Shown here in pieces: positions 34,160-45,300 of a stretch of DNA of 64,000 nucleotides; within the stretch, counting starts at the first letter, position 1, and the number at the start of each line of letters is the position of its first letter. Under the pieces are notes generated by a model. That model saw only the letters and a list, made by a program, of their open reading frames with translations, did not search any database and was not told where the DNA came from. The translations under genes and the position numbers were made by a program. The stretch comes from Aselliscus stoliczkanus (lineage: Eukaryota > Chordata > Mammalia > Chiroptera > Hipposideridae): contig CM066736.1 in the NCBI GenBank assembly GCA_033961575.1, positions 9,147,501 through 9,211,500 on the forward strand, read 5' to 3'.

Positions 34160-34575
34160 TTTATTATTTTCTTTGTCACAAACACCCTCAGAATCCCAGA
34201 GGTGTACAACAACAAACATTTATTTTCATACTTGTGGGTTTGCAAGTTGGTTGCGGCTTGGCTGATTCAAGCTGGTCTTGGCTGGGCCAGGCTGGGTTTC
34301 AAGCTTCGGTTGGGCTTGGGGTTTCTCTATATGGGTTCATTCTAGGAGCCCACATTGAAAGGGCAACAGCTACTTAGGGCATGCCTCTCAGCAGAGCCTA
34401 AGAAAACAAGCCCAACCAAGCTGACCCATCTAAAACCCTTTGCTCTGCCCACATCCCTTAGTATCCCATTGGCCAAATCAAGTCACATGGTAAAAGTCAA
34501 GCGGTGGGACGTTTATCGAACTGCCATGAAGCCAGGGCAAGAACGGGGAAGTATAATTCTATAATATTTAGAAGT
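34160..34575 (-). mobile_element. MLT1-like LTR relic
   Basis: 'caacaacaaacatttatttt', 'tcccattggccaaatcaagt' and 'cacatggtaaaagtcaagcg' suggest an MaLR LTR in reverse, strongly diverged. Confidence 0.5.
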
Positions 34576-34814
34576 GAAGAATGGGGAATAGCCATCTACA
34601 CACATATGAAGTGTGAACACGCAAGGACCATTAGGGGAAGTGGGAGATGCAAAAACACAAACCATGTGTTGTTACCCCTGCCTTCCTAACAGTCCAGTCT
34701 CTGCTTTTATGTACAGATGTGCCTACAACTCACACCCAAAGGAGACACACACATGTGCACACACACCAGCAAATCGTTCTACATCCTCTGTTGGCCACTT
34801 TAAAGTCATCAACA

Positions 34815-35025
34815 CCAGGGCTACTTTGCTCCCCTGTCTCCAGGGGACATTGGCAATGACTGGACACAGATTGGGCTGTCGTGACTTGGGTTAGGGATGC
34901 TACTGGCATCTAGTGGGGTAGAGGCCAGGGATGCTGGGCAACATCCTCCTCTGCCCAGGCCAGCCTCCTACAACGAAGAGTTTCCGCACCCCAAATGTCA
35001 ATAGGGCTGAGATTGAGAAATCATA
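34815..35025 (+). mobile_element. MER5A hAT relic
   Basis: 'ctccaggggacattggcaat', 'gctactggcatctagtgggg' and 'ccccaaatgtcaatagggct', ending 'gattgagaaatca', match MER5A. Confidence 0.9.
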
Positions 35026-35029
35026 ATCT

Positions 35030-35215
35030 AGACTAGCAATCACCCCAAATGGTGGCTGGGGAACCATTACAAATATAGATGCCGGGAGGCCCCCAGCGCA
35101 GAAGTTTTGATCCAGAAGGGCTGGGGCGTAGCCTTGGAATCTGTATTTCTGACTAGCAATTCATAAAATTTGAATTCACGAGTCAGAGCTTGGGGACTGC
35201 TGCTTTAGGTCCTAA
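35030..35215 (+). mobile_element. MER20-like hAT relic
   Basis: Directly after the MER5A copy: 'tggctggggaaccattacaa', 'atccagaagggctggggcgt' and 'agagcttggggactgctgct' suggest a MER20-like element. Confidence 0.55.
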
Positions 35216-35219
35216 CACC

Positions 35220-36005
35220 CATCCAGGGACCCAAAGGCTAAGATTACTTCAGGATTTCAACAGAACAGTCATCCCTTGAGAGCTTCCTAACACACGCTCT
35301 CCAGAATTCAGGCAGCTACCCTCCCCAACCCCACAGTGCACGGTGTTCACCCACGAACCGAATCTCCACCCCGCCCAGGCAATCTACACTTTCTTTGCTT
35401 CCTCCTGCCTTTCACTTTTAAAACCAGGAGGAATTTGAGGAAAATGTAATCCATATGTTTCAGAATCATTTACACTTAAATCATGAAAGGACTGCCGTGG
35501 TTTTTAAGAGCTATTTGATGTCCAAAACACCTTATGAGGATTTTAAAAATAAGCTTTTTAAAGTCTCTTTTTCCTTTCAGTTGGATTTCACTCTGAGTAA
35601 GTGAATTCAAATGATATGAAGCTGGGGGGAGCGGGGAGCTCCCGGAAACCCCAAACCCTAAACCCAAAGGAAATTCGATACCCAACAAATCAGGTCTTCT
35701 GCTATCACCTCCAGCACCCCTGGACATCCATCCATTTCGTGCAATAAAATCGATCTTATTTTCCCAACGATTATGGATTCAAGCCGTCACTCAATTAGTC
35801 TTCAGACATCTTCCTTTTCAGTTTGCTTCTCAGGGTTCCTCAGGTTCCTTACTTAAACCATTTTGACTTGCTCTAAATGGAGATCCAATTCCTTCTTCCA
35901 GTGGGTTTATTATTTCTAAATAGCATCTCAGCTCTGCTGCTAACATCACATGTCACTTTTCTCTCTCCACCCCAGGTGGGAGGCCGAATTCTAGAACTGA
36001 CCATA
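35220..36005. other. Repeat-poor block, AT-rich core
   Basis: 35440-35600 is AT-rich and repeat-free ('cagaatcatttacacttaaa', 'aaaataagctttttaaagtc'), with the look of a conserved non-coding element. No coding frame is convincing. Confidence 0.3.
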
Positions 36006-36009
36006 TACT

Positions 36010-36280
36010 CTCTTGGAGCGCAGGTGGGCCTGCCCACTTGGAAAAGCGATTTGGCAGACTAGCTAATCAAAGACATGCTTATTCACAGCTCTGTTTTCAA
36101 GACTCTAGCCCAAGGAAATACTTCTAAGTGTAGAGTGATACATATTAATGCCCAGAAATATTCAGCACCATCTATAATGGAGAAAAACTGAACACAACCA
36201 AACAGAATTGTAATGTTTATAATTAAAGGATGGTTGCCAACATGAACACTGACGGATATTCAGGCTGCATAACTATAGGA
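36010..36280 (+). mobile_element. L1M relic fragment
   Basis: 'ggaaaagcgatttggcagac' and 'agcaccatctataatggaga' are degraded L1 ORF2 3' phrases. Frames are broken. Confidence 0.5.
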
Positions 36281-36299
36281 AAGGGGACTAGAATAACGT

Positions 36300-36660
36300 T
36301 TGTTTGCCATGTAAAAGCAGGTGGATTATAGATGATTCAGGAAATCCTCAAGAGCCTGTTGGCTCTTGGAATGAACTGGACAAAGAGAAGAGGGAACGAT
36401 ATTCCAGCCAGGTAGGATAATATAAGCAACAGCAGAGGTGAGTGGAAAAGTGCAAGTAATTCAGTGCTGTTGGAGTTCAATTCCAGGTGGGAGGATGACA
36501 TGCTGAGGTTGGGGCAGAGGGTAGAGGGCAGAGGGACATCTTGATGGCCACGTTGAGCTGGTTGGACTTCAGCCTGGAGGCAATGAGGAGCCATTGAAGG
36601 TGTCTGAGCAGAGAAGGGACAGTCATATTTGTACTTTTATCAGATGGCTATGGTCACACC
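36300..36660 (-). repeat. L2 LINE portion, antisense
   Basis: 'gcaatgaggagccattgaag', 'gtgtctgagcagagaaggga' and 'acagtcatatttgtactttt' match L2 in reverse. A further 400 bases to about 37130 may belong to the same element. Confidence 0.65.
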
Positions 36661-37224
36661 GTGGGGGATAGATTGGGAAAGCTAGAAAGGTGGCCGGGAG
36701 ACTCAGTGGAGACTCTTTCAGCAGTACCCACAAGAGATGCTGAACGCCTTGATGGGTCAGGTTAGAATTCATTCGTTCAACAACCGTTTATCCTGTCATC
36801 AGCGGATGTGGGATGTTTGAAACATGTCTGGAAGAGGCTATGGCAGAACCCAACGTCTAATTGGCCATGGGGGAGTGAGGGAGAGGAACACAATGACCCC
36901 AGGTTTCTGGTTCAGACAGTGGGGTAGATGCTGGTATCGCCTACAAGCTAGAGGTAAAGGAAGATGGGACCAGGTTTGGGAGAGAGACAGTGAGTCTGAT
37001 TTGGGGCCAGGTGAGCAAAGATGGAGATGCCCAGCCAGGAGCTGGGTGTCAAGAGTGCCACCCGGGGGCCAGGTGCAGGCTGGAGACACTGACCTGAGAA
37101 TTGGCAGCATTCTGGAGCTAATGTGAAACCACATTATAGAACAAGATCACCACAAGGGGTTTGTGCTGAGTGAGAGGACAGGGCCAAGGACAGGGTTTTA
37201 TGCAAACTTCATCATTCAAAGTCT

Positions 37225-37310
37225 GGAAAAAGTATAACTATTGCACTGTTTTGTATACCTGAAACTGTTTTTTTTTAAAAAAAATGAAAAATAAATAAAT
37301 AAATAATAAC
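37225..37310 (+). repeat. L1-like A-rich 3' end
   Basis: 'gcactgttttgtatacctga' precedes a T/A tract and (AAAT)n, as in L1 3' tails. Confidence 0.45.
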
Positions 37311-37319
37311 ATAATAAGT

Positions 37320-38395
37320 AGAGATCTCTCCAAATACTCAAACCTACTGGGAGTTTAAACCAAATCAATGGAGGGGTGGAAAAAACAAACAAACTTCAAA
37401 TATTAAAGAAAACCTTAACTTCTTGGGGGCTACTTTTTTCCTGCTATGAAATATTTAAGGGTGTTTAATTGTGGAATGGGAAAGAGGCCAATGATAATCA
37501 TCAATAAACTAAAACAACCAGCCAATTGATTCAATTAAAAAAAAAAGTCTGCAGGTACATTTAAAAGAGGGAAATTGCTAAGCAGATGCTGCTGGTTTAC
37601 TAGCTAGATGTGTGTGTGTGTGGGGGGGGGGAACCTATGCCAACCATGCAGTGAAGAGAAAAGAACAAAACAGAAATGGAAAGGGATGAATTTAAATTAA
37701 AACTGATTTGAAAGGAATGTGTAGACATGGATGGCACAGTGTCCATGGAAGAAAGAAGGAGCAAGACAGAATTGCAGGCAGAAAGGGAGACCCAGAGACT
37801 TGAGAGAGGTGGGAACTAGGGTGTCATGGGTGAAGGAGCAGGACAAAGAAAGAGAAAGGGGAGAATCATAAAGAAAGTGAGCGCCCCAGGGCCTGGGAGC
37901 TCCCAGGCTCCCCTCTGCAAGCCCCTTCTGCCGGGAAGGATGGTGAGAGAACACAGGTACAGCCTGGCTTGCTGACCTGAGGTGAGGGAACCTCATAGGA
38001 GAGTTAGGTGGGGGAGTAACCACAGGCCAACAAGGACCCCCTCTCTCCCTCCCTGCCCAACACAGCCCAGCAGGAACCTTCTCCATCTTCCTCCGGGTAC
38101 CAGCATGGGGAGCTCCAGAAGTGTTAGTGACCTCAAGTCTCCAAAGGGCTGACATGCGGGAGACACTGTGAGCTGTGGGTGGCCCAGTCCCCAAGTGGAA
38201 ATAGAGTGGGCAGGGTTGGGTTCTAAAGAAAGAAGAGTTTTAAAGACTCCCGGTGGTGTCATGGAAAGGGCAACTTCCATAGGTGGTGAGCGCTTCGTGC
38301 CTGGTGGAATTTAAGCCGATACTGAGCCCGAGGGCACGATCTACCATTGTTTTCATCTCGTGGCATCATGCTTAGTATGTATGAGCACTCAGTAA
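37320..38395. other. Unassigned non-coding stretch
   Basis: Includes a (TG)n/G-run at 37610-37631. A 165-codon minus frame (37697-38194) and an overlapping 95-codon frame show no recognisable domain, and purine-rich plus-strand composition explains their openness. Confidence 0.4.
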
Positions 38396-38639
38396 ATGTT
38401 AGCTTTTATCATTATTATCATTATCATTAAAGGGTTCAGCCTGAAAGGCCCAGTAGGGTCAGCACTTCTCCACCTGGAAAATGCATGTCCCACCGTTCCC
38501 TCCTGCAATGCCCAAAGCATTCTTATTTTCCAAGAGAACCTAGAAATCCAAATGATAGGTGACACTTTTCAATGTCCGTCCAAAGACCATTTTCACACTG
38601 TGCAGGCCCGCTCCGCCTTCGGCACATCTGAGCTAAGGT

Positions 38640-38845
38640 ATATCTGGGTCTGTGCTTTTCCCACCTGCCAGCTGTGTGTCCTCGGGGGAGTGATTCAACC
38701 GCTCGGTGCCTCGGTGTCCTCAGCCTGAAATGGAATACTAATACTTGCCCCACAGGGCTGTTGTACCGGCAAATTAGATAATGCAGTCCAAACCCCTGTG
38801 TGGTGTCCCACACATGGTAAGACTTAGTAAGTGATAATTGTTGTT
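38640..38845 (+). repeat. MIR SINE
   Basis: 'gctgtgtgtcctcgggggag', 'cctcagcctgaaatggaata' and 'cacacatggtaagacttagt' in MIR order. Confidence 0.8.
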
Positions 38846-38849
38846 GCTG

Positions 38850-39285
38850 TTCCTGATTTTTCCTGTGTTCGACTCATGCTTCGTGTTCCAGGCAGAGGGA
38901 GGTCATGGCAAATGGCCCACCCGCACCCCATGCTGAGATCGGGTTTTTTTTTTTTTCCCAGCATGTCGCCCTGGGATCTTGGCCGGCAGCTTCTTCCCAT
39001 TACAGGCGTGCCGAGTGATTGCTGGCTTTCTAGGTACCTGGTGACAAGTTTAACCTGGCTGCCGGTATTTGGGGAGGGGCGACAGCGTCCACAGGAAGGA
39101 GGTTGTGGGGGAACAGCTGAGTGCTGAAACCTTAGTTCCAGGAAGGCAGAGACAGGAGGAGAGTTAGGGAGCCATCAAGCCTCAGTTTGCTTCCCTGTTT
39201 GAAGCGAGCGCCTTTTTGCTTAAGCCCATCCACACGGAGCTGGGGTGATGCCTTGTGCTTTTCTGACCCTCCTGGAACCCGCATT
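38850..39285. other. Unassigned non-coding stretch
   Basis: Contains a poly-T run near 38944-38956. No recognisable gene or repeat family. Confidence 0.35.
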
Positions 39286-39289
39286 TTGC

Positions 39290-39440
39290 GTGTGTGTAGG
39301 AGCCCCCTGGGAACACTTGTTGAAATGTAGGGGCTGATTGCATAGGCCTGGGGCAGGCCCTGAGACTCTGCATTTCTAATGAGTTCCCAGGTGCCCTGGC
39401 TGCCAGTGATCCAGGGGCCACACTTTGAGCAGGGGACACT
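39290..39440 (-). mobile_element. MER20 hAT relic, antisense
   Basis: 'cctgagactctgcatttcta', 'atgagttcccaggtgccctg' and 'gatccaggggccacactttg' match MER20 in reverse. Confidence 0.75.
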
Positions 39441-39589
39441 AACTAACTACACCCCAGCCTCGGGTCTAACCGTAATGCAGCTCCAAGCAAAAGGGCGGGG
39501 GGAGGGCCTCCAGAGGCAACATTCCCTAGACGAAGTAGCTTCAAAGGGGAAAGAGCGCTGTGTTCCAGGATGGAACCCTGGACAATATA

Positions 39590-39730
39590 CCCCAAAGGAT
39601 ATCATTACCCCCATTGGAAACGGGGGCTGGGAAAGTTCAAGTCACGTGTCCAAGGTTACAGGAGCTGGAAAGAGGCAGAGTTGGGGTTCGAATTCTGTCT
39701 CTCCGATTCTAGAACCACGTTCTAAACCAG
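39590..39730 (-). repeat. MIR SINE, antisense
   Basis: 'acccccattggaaacggggg', 'gtgtccaaggttacaggagc' and 'gttggggttcgaattctgtc' are reverse MIR. Confidence 0.75.
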
Positions 39731-39958
39731 AAGACTTTTTTTTCTACTTGGATTAGAATTGTTTTCTTTATGTTTCTTCCTTCCCCTTTTCCCCTTCTCC
39801 TTCTTCTTCTTCAATGAGGACAGCACATACCCATTCTTTATTTTAGAAGGACCTAACCTGGGATCAGTGGGGCCCATAAACGACCTAAAGTTAGATGCAG
39901 AGTTTTATACATTGGGTGTGTTTTCCCCAAGGAGCGAATGTATAGTGTTAGTACCTTG

Positions 39959-40074
39959 TCTTTCTGTCTCTCTCTCCCCTATCCCTTCTTTTCCCCTTCC
40001 CTCCCCTCCCCTCCCCTTTTCTTCTCCTCCTCCTCCTCCTCCTCTTCCTTCTCTCTCTCTCTCTCTCTCTCTCC
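39959..40074. repeat. Polypyrimidine tract, (CT)n/(TCC)n/(CCCT)n
   Basis: Some 115 bases almost wholly C and T, ending in about eleven CT units after a (TCC)n block. A smaller tract lies at 39765-39812. The 177-codon frame across this interval (39759-40292) is open because of this composition, not because it codes. Confidence 0.9.
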
Positions 40075-40369
40075 TGGGAGAGTCTGGTGTCACCCAGATG
40101 CAATATGGTGACACTGGGAGGTGGGCCATGGGAAGGAGAGCTTCCTTGGGACTGGGTCCTCTGCTAGGAGCTGCGGCTGCCAGGGTCAGGGTTAAGGACA
40201 GGAAGAAGCATCCTTTTTATGTTTCCCTGGCCAGCATCCTCCGTGTCCATGGGAACAGCACTCCTCCCTGGCCCCCTTTCCTCCCATCTTGAGCTTGGGC
40301 AATAAGAAGCCTAATCCCACCCTAAGTCAGTCTCCAAACATGGTAAGTCAGGGACACAAAGGGCTCTGG

Positions 40370-40510
40370 AACACACTTATTTTCACCCTTGGTTTTGCAG
40401 CTGGGGAAACTGAGCCTCGGGAATGCTAAGAGGGCATACTCAGTGCCTACAGTCAGTGGTGGCAGGGCTGGGTCAGACCCCCGCCTCCTGAATGCCATCC
40501 CAAAGCTGTT
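40370..40510 (-). repeat. MIR SINE, antisense
   Basis: 'cttggttttgcagctgggga' and 'aactgagcctcgggaatgct' lead into 'gtggcagggctgggtcagac' in reverse MIR order. Confidence 0.7.
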
Positions 40511-40514
40511 TCCA

Positions 40515-40895
40515 CCTTCGTAAAGTCAGTTTCACCAGACGTATCGTACCGACGGTTTTATTAACCAGGAATGGAGGCCAATCTGCCAATCCCCCGTCAA
40601 TCCCAGCTAGAACCCAGGAGATTTTAGTGTCATGAGCTGCTTTTAATGTATTCCTTTAAAAATCAAAAAGCCCCAAAGCTCTTTCTCCAGTGTCACCCAC
40701 TGGACAGTCGGCAGGTTTTATCTGCCAGCACTTAAAAAAGAAAAAAAAGAAAAAAAAAAAAAGGAAGAAAGATATTGCCGCTGAAGAAGAATCCGAGGCC
40801 CCCGGAATCTTAACAAGGCAGCTCTGTTTCTTATCATCTTCAAAAAGCCTTTATTAAGGCTCTCTGGGCTCATGTGGCCGAGTGAGGCACTTTAC
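40515..40895. other. Repeat-poor block with A-rich tract
   Basis: 40530-40720 is unique-looking, with isolated CpGs in AT-rich sequence ('gacgtatcgtaccgacggtt'). An A-rich tract occupies 40733-40762. Possible conserved element; no gene. Confidence 0.3.
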
Positions 40896-40899
40896 AGAA

Positions 40900-41010
40900 T
40901 CAGATCAATCAGCAATCCGTCAGCAAACGTGTACAGTGCACCTACTGTGGGAAGCCGGCGATGTGGGGGGTATTGGGGCACGACAGCGTGACCCCTGACC
41001 TCTGTTAGGG
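40900..41010 (-). repeat. L2 3' fragment, antisense, diverged
   Basis: 'gtgtacagtgcacctactgt' and 'gacctctgttagggtgccta' resemble L2 in reverse. Confidence 0.5.
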
Positions 41011-41299
41011 TGCCTAGGGTCTACGCTGCCTGGGACACAGCCTACTTGGGGTTAGAATGGGCCAGGCAGCGAGTGCTGTCAGGAGGCGGAGGAGATGCCA
41101 GCGGGTAAAGAAAACGCCCATCATCCTTGGTGTCCTTCCTCTCTGGGGTATCATGACCAAAAAGGCATCCCCAGCACCCAGCAGAAGCCTGGTGCTCAGA
41201 AATGTCTCCAAAGCAGAAGCCTCAACCTTACATATTAAGAAGAAACCGTTGCCAGTGAGACATGGAGGCAATGGATCACGCCAACTAAGCACAGAGCCT

Positions 41300-41533
41300 G
41301 AGAGTTAGCTGGAATTCAATTCCCACATTTCCATACTGTGCCACTCTGGACAAGTGACTTCACCTCTCTGAGCCTCCCTTCCCCCATCTGTAAAATGGGT
41401 GGCCATAGAAGTTCCACCAGGGGCATGTTGTGAGTTTAAATAAAATGTGTGAGAATGCCGAACCTAGTGACTGGCACACAGTAAGTGCAAGATACGTGCT
41501 TGTTATTATTATTTGTATTATTATTATTATTGT
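41300..41533 (+). repeat. MIR SINE with (ATT)n end
   Basis: 'acaagtgacttcacctctct', 'ccccatctgtaaaatgggtg' and 'ctggcacacagtaagtgcaa' follow MIR, with (ATT)n at about 41503-41533. Confidence 0.9.
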
Positions 41534-41639
41534 AATGGTGATTGACAGTTTTCTCTCTGGACTTCAGTTCTACCACGTGTGGCAGGAAGTTCTGGGTGCT
41601 TGATCAGAGACCATAGAATGGGTATTGGGTATTTCACTC

Positions 41640-41760
41640 ATGGCGTCATCGAACAGGTTATTTTTTGAACATCTGCTATGTGCCAAGATCACCCGGGTGT
41701 TCACAGTACAGCCAAAAACAAAGCAAGATTGTTCCCCTTCCAGAACTCTGAACCAGGGAT
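41640..41760 (-). repeat. L2 3' fragment, antisense
   Basis: 'tttgaacatctgctatgtgc' and 'attgttccccttccagaact' match reverse L2 end phrases. Confidence 0.6.
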
Positions 41761-41999
41761 ATGTGTCTCATTTCTAAACCAAGGGCTTGGTGATGCCCTT
41801 GAGTCCCTGTCTTCCTGGAGGTCCCTCTCCTTCTTGGGTGGGCACATCAGCTTTGGTTCTGCCAAGGGGAAGGGTCTGATGGCAGAGGTAATGAGTGAGT
41901 GGGTATAACATTACCGTCTCCCCTTTCTTGGTCTGTCCTCTCCCCAGTTACAGATGTCCCTTGTGTTCTGGTTTTCTCTCCAGGAGGCAGCTCTGTGTG

Positions 42000-42130
42000 G
42001 TAAGGAGGCTCTGGGTAGGGTGAGGAAACTTGGGTTTGTGTCCTTCTTTGCCACTTTCTGACTGTCTTAACTTAGGCAGACTCCTTGCTCTCTCTCCATC
42101 TTAGGTCCTCACCTGCGAAACAAGAACACG
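42000..42130 (+). repeat. MIR SINE 5' part
   Basis: 'tgccactttctgactgtctt' and 'gtcctcacctgcgaaacaag' in MIR order, diverged. Confidence 0.6.
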
Positions 42131-42290
42131 TGGCTGATAGACAACTCTTGTGGACAATTTTTGTCCTTTCTGACAGTAAAGGAAGTTTGTAATTAAACTC
42201 AGTGATGATGGGACCCAGGCTGAGGAAAGACTTTTTTTGTCTCCCATGGATCTGGACATAAATAAAATGAAGATTCAAAAGAGGGTAGCT

Positions 42291-42397
42291 GGGACCAGCC
42301 GAGTGGTGCGGTGGTTAAGCGCTGGCTTGGGAAGCTAGAGGCCCCGGTTCGGGTCCCACTTATGAGGGCCAGTGACACTGCCCTCAAAAAAAAAAAA
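42291..42397 (+). mobile_element. Short-form tRNA-derived SINE with target-site duplication
   Basis: The head 'gggaccagccgagtggtgc' continues to 'agtgacactgccctc' and then directly into poly-A. GAGGGTAG is repeated at 42281-42288 and 42399-42406. It lacks the GC-rich body of the 14004 copy. Confidence 0.9.
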
Positions 42398-42469
42398 GGA
42401 GGGTAGTAAAAAGCAGTTTGGAAAAATATCCAATTTTTAAGGGAGGGGAAAGGATTTCTGAAGGAAGTC

Positions 42470-42680
42470 AGACATGGGGTTCAAATGTTATCTTTGCTAC
42501 TTATTGGCTGTGTGTCTTTGGCAAGTTACTTTACCTCTCTGTGCTTGAATTTACTTAGCTGCATAGCAAAGATAATAATAATAACTCCCTCCTGGGATTA
42601 TTGAACCATTTAGAGACAATATTTGCAAAGGGTCTAATACAGTGTCTGGTATACATCAAACAGTTGATTAAAAACAATTC
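42470..42680 (+). repeat. MIR SINE
   Basis: 'ttattggctgtgtgtctttg', 'gcaagttactttacctctct' and 'agtgtctggtatacatcaaa' in MIR order. Confidence 0.85.
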
Positions 42681-42769
42681 TTATTACTCAATAAATAAGA
42701 GAAATACCTACTTTAGTTCTTGTTAACTGTTGGAGGATCCATGTAATAATTTGGGTTAGGTTCTGCTAC

Positions 42770-43040
42770 ATGAAATAGAAATACTCAAATAACCATAATC
42801 TACACAAAATATATGTGTATTTTCTCTCATGTAAAATAAGCCCAGAGATGGTCAGTGCAGGACTGGCTTGGCCTCTTTGCTCAAACATCCCAAAGAACCC
42901 AAGCTACTCCCAGCTCAATATTCCACCATCCCCAAAGTGTGTCCTCATCCTCATGGCCCAGAATGGCTGCTGGAGTTCCAGCCATCACACTGCAAGCAGC
43001 AGCATAGAGAAAGAAGGAAGAAGGGGCTACTTCCTCCATG
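42770..43040. repeat. Old LTR-like repeat, unassigned
   Basis: 'agatggtcagtgcaggactg', 'ggctgctggagttccagcca' and 'gaaagaaggaagaaggggct' resemble an ancient repeat also seen at 59795-60170 and 62535-62860. Confidence 0.4.
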
Positions 43041-43049
43041 AATAGGGTG

Positions 43050-43240
43050 ATAGGTTTAGCAACTTAAACTACGGGATACCTAATTAAATTAAATACAGGT
43101 GAAATTTGAATGTTGGATAAATGAATAATTTTTGGCATAAGCATTTGGGATCTACATATTTAAATTGTGGTTTATTTGAAATTCAAATTTAATTAGGTGA
43201 CCTATCACATAGTTTGTATTTCATCTGGTAGCCCTACCCT
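43050..43240. mobile_element. Palindromic DNA-transposon relic
   Basis: The left part 'ggtgaaatttgaatgttgga' with 'ctaattaaattaaatacagg' is imperfectly mirrored on the opposite strand by 'gaaattcaaatttaattagg'. It ends 'catctggtagccctaccc'. An old palindromic non-autonomous element of uncertain family. Confidence 0.45.
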
Positions 43241-43559
43241 TTAAGGATATTTCTCCAAAGTAACACATCACATTTCTACTTAATTTGTTGGTCAAAACCT
43301 AGTATTTTAGCCAATCCCTCTGCAAGGGGGACAAGAGAAATGTAATATTTATTCTGGATGGCTATGTGCCTTGCTAAAAATTAGAGCCTTTCTTACCAAG
43401 GAAAAAGAAAAAAACAGATATTGGGGGTGAACAACATGTAGTCTCTCCTATATTTAAGGTGTAAACAAGGGGTGATAATATTTAATGTGCTGGAGTACAG
43501 TGTACAAGGCCAGAGAAAAATCATCAATTCCATTCAAATCCTATAATAACTTATATTTT

Positions 43560-43700
43560 CTCAGTGATTTAGATGTTCAAAGCACACTTGCAATGTCTAC
43601 ATAAGGCAGATTTTGTTGTCTCCATTTTTCTTCTAAGAAAACAGACTCAGAGAGGCCACCTAACTTGCTCCAGAGTACCTAGAAAGGAAATTGGCTGACA
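43560..43700 (-). repeat. MIR SINE, antisense
   Basis: 'ctccatttttcttctaagaa' and 'agactcagagaggccaccta' match the reverse MIR core. Confidence 0.65.
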
Positions 43701-43864
43701 ATCCAGATGTACAGTCAATAGCCACCTTTATTGTGCATCTACTCTGTGCCTGGCATGATACTAAACTAGAAACCTATTGAGAAAAAAGGAAGAGACTAGT
43801 TCATGTGTTATTTTATCCTCAACATCTTTTACAGCATCTGGCACATTGTAAGTGCTTATCCTAG

Positions 43865-44402
43865 TTTTCTACTGCTGTGTAACTCATTACCACAAACTTA
43901 GAATAGTAAGACAATCCACATTTATGATTTCATGGCTTCCTTGGGTCAGGTATCTGTATACAGCTTAGCTGCGTCCTCCCGATCCCCAGATCTCGCAAGG
44001 CTGAAATCAGGTGTCAGCTGGGCTGTGTTTTCATTGGGAGGCATGACTGGGGAACGGTTTGCTTCCTAGCTAATTCAAGTGGTTGGAAGAATTCATCTTT
44101 TTGTTGCTCTATAAGTTATGGCAGCTTGCTTCTTAAAAGCCAGCAGGAAAGAAAAGAGCTGACCTTAGGGTGGGTCTAGTCCTTGTTTTAAAGGCTTTCA
44201 CCTGATTAGGTCAGGCCCACTCAGGATAATCTCCCTTTGGATTAACTCAAAAAATCAACTCATTTAGCACCATAATTTGCAAACTCCTTTCGCGTATTCT
44301 TTTGGCTAGAATTGAGCCACACTCAAGAGGAGAGGGTTATACAAACAGAGCATGAACACGAAGGTCAGACCACAGGGTCTACCCTTGGTCTGTCTGCCAC
44401 AG
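43865..44402 (-). mobile_element. MLT1-type LTR, solo
   Basis: 'tctactgctgtgtaactcat', 'taccacaaacttagaatagt' and 'cacctgattaggtcaggccc', ending 'ggtctgtctgccaca', follow an MLT1-type LTR in reverse. Confidence 0.65.
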
Positions 44403-44404
44403 TG

Positions 44405-44470
44405 CCAACAGATATCTGCTGAATAAATAACTGAATGAATGAGTGAGCGAATGAATGAATGAGTATATTA
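44405..44470 (+). repeat. L2-type 3' end with (ATGA)n
   Basis: 'gatatctgctgaataaataa' followed by repeated 'tgaatgaatgagtgagcg' gives an L2-like terminus. Confidence 0.55.
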
Positions 44471-44474
44471 ATGA

Positions 44475-45075
44475 CTTCACGAATGCTAAAGACACGTAGG
44501 AGCTAGATCACCATCTGGCTCTCACTATTGTGTTTTTTCTCTACAACATACCACTCACCTCATTCCTGGAGGCGCTTTCTAACTTTCAGGTCCCCAATCT
44601 TATGACCCAATGTCGAGTGCCTCATGCCTAAGCTACTAGGTACCTCCAAGGCAGAGAATAAAGAACCCCAAACAAAGAAGCCACAAATAGGCAGGAAGCC
44701 CGTATATCATGCAGCAGCCTCAGCGTTGGAAGCCCTGCTGAAGTGCAGACAGCATTTTTATGTTTGGAGAATCGTGGTAATGGGGAACACATTTTTAATA
44801 AATATACGCAGCATTGGGGTGTCTGATAGTAGCTGTTGCCTCACACTCACACAGTAGGTATTGATTACTGACCTGAAGCCGTGTCTCCCAGGAACTGTAA
44901 GTTATGTTTTCCCGGCTTTTTTGAAAACATCCCAAGCTGTAGAGTGGTTGTCAGCTCTCTCCATGAGAAGCTAAAGGGTTTCTGTATATGTGTTTGGAGG
45001 GGAGGGGATGGAATGTTGGCCCAAAGGGAAGCACTTGGAGTCAAGCATGCGGATCCACACAGATCTGATAGATTA
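44475..45075. other. Repeat-poor unassigned stretch
   Basis: Includes a 77-codon plus frame (44624-44857). No recognisable domain or splice context. 44760-44830 is AT-rich and may be a conserved element. Confidence 0.3.
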
Positions 45076-45079
45076 ATAT

Positions 45080-45300
45080 TAATTACTAACACTTCCCCAG
45101 CACTTAGCATGCCAGGCGCTTTTCCTAAGCACTTCACCGTGCAGAGTTGTCTAAACGTCTCAGCAACTCGGATGTGCGTACTCTCAGTGTCCCCATTTCT
45201 CTGAAGAAACAGAGACACAGGAAAGGTCAGTAACTGGCCCGGGAGCATCTACTCCTTCAGAGAGACAACCAAGATCTAAACCCAGGCAGGCTAGAGGCTG
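45080..45300 (-). repeat. MIR SINE, antisense
   Basis: 'cttagcatgccaggcgcttt', 'tctctgaagaaacagagaca' and 'aagatctaaacccaggcagg' follow reverse MIR. The overlapping 107-127 codon frames on both strands are shadows of this. Confidence 0.8.

Noticed and set aside
35640..35665. Telomere-like 'aaccctaaaccc' motif
   Set aside because: Only about two degenerate units, and not the vertebrate TTAGGG array; likely chance.
37697..38194. 165-codon minus-strand frame
   Set aside because: No domain, purine-rich complement explains the lack of stops, and no splice context was found.
39759..40292. 177-codon frame, Ser/Leu/Pro/Phe-rich
   Set aside because: Openness follows from the polypyrimidine tract; the middle translates as simple Pro-Ser-Leu repeats.
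41014..41308. Overlapping 83-92 codon frames with Lys/Arg-rich translation
   Set aside because: Both strands open over the same bases; no supporting splice signals or family match.
23085..41425. CTCF-like 'CCACCAGG' strings (for example near 41415)
   Set aside because: Core matches are incomplete; without a matrix score they cannot be separated from background.
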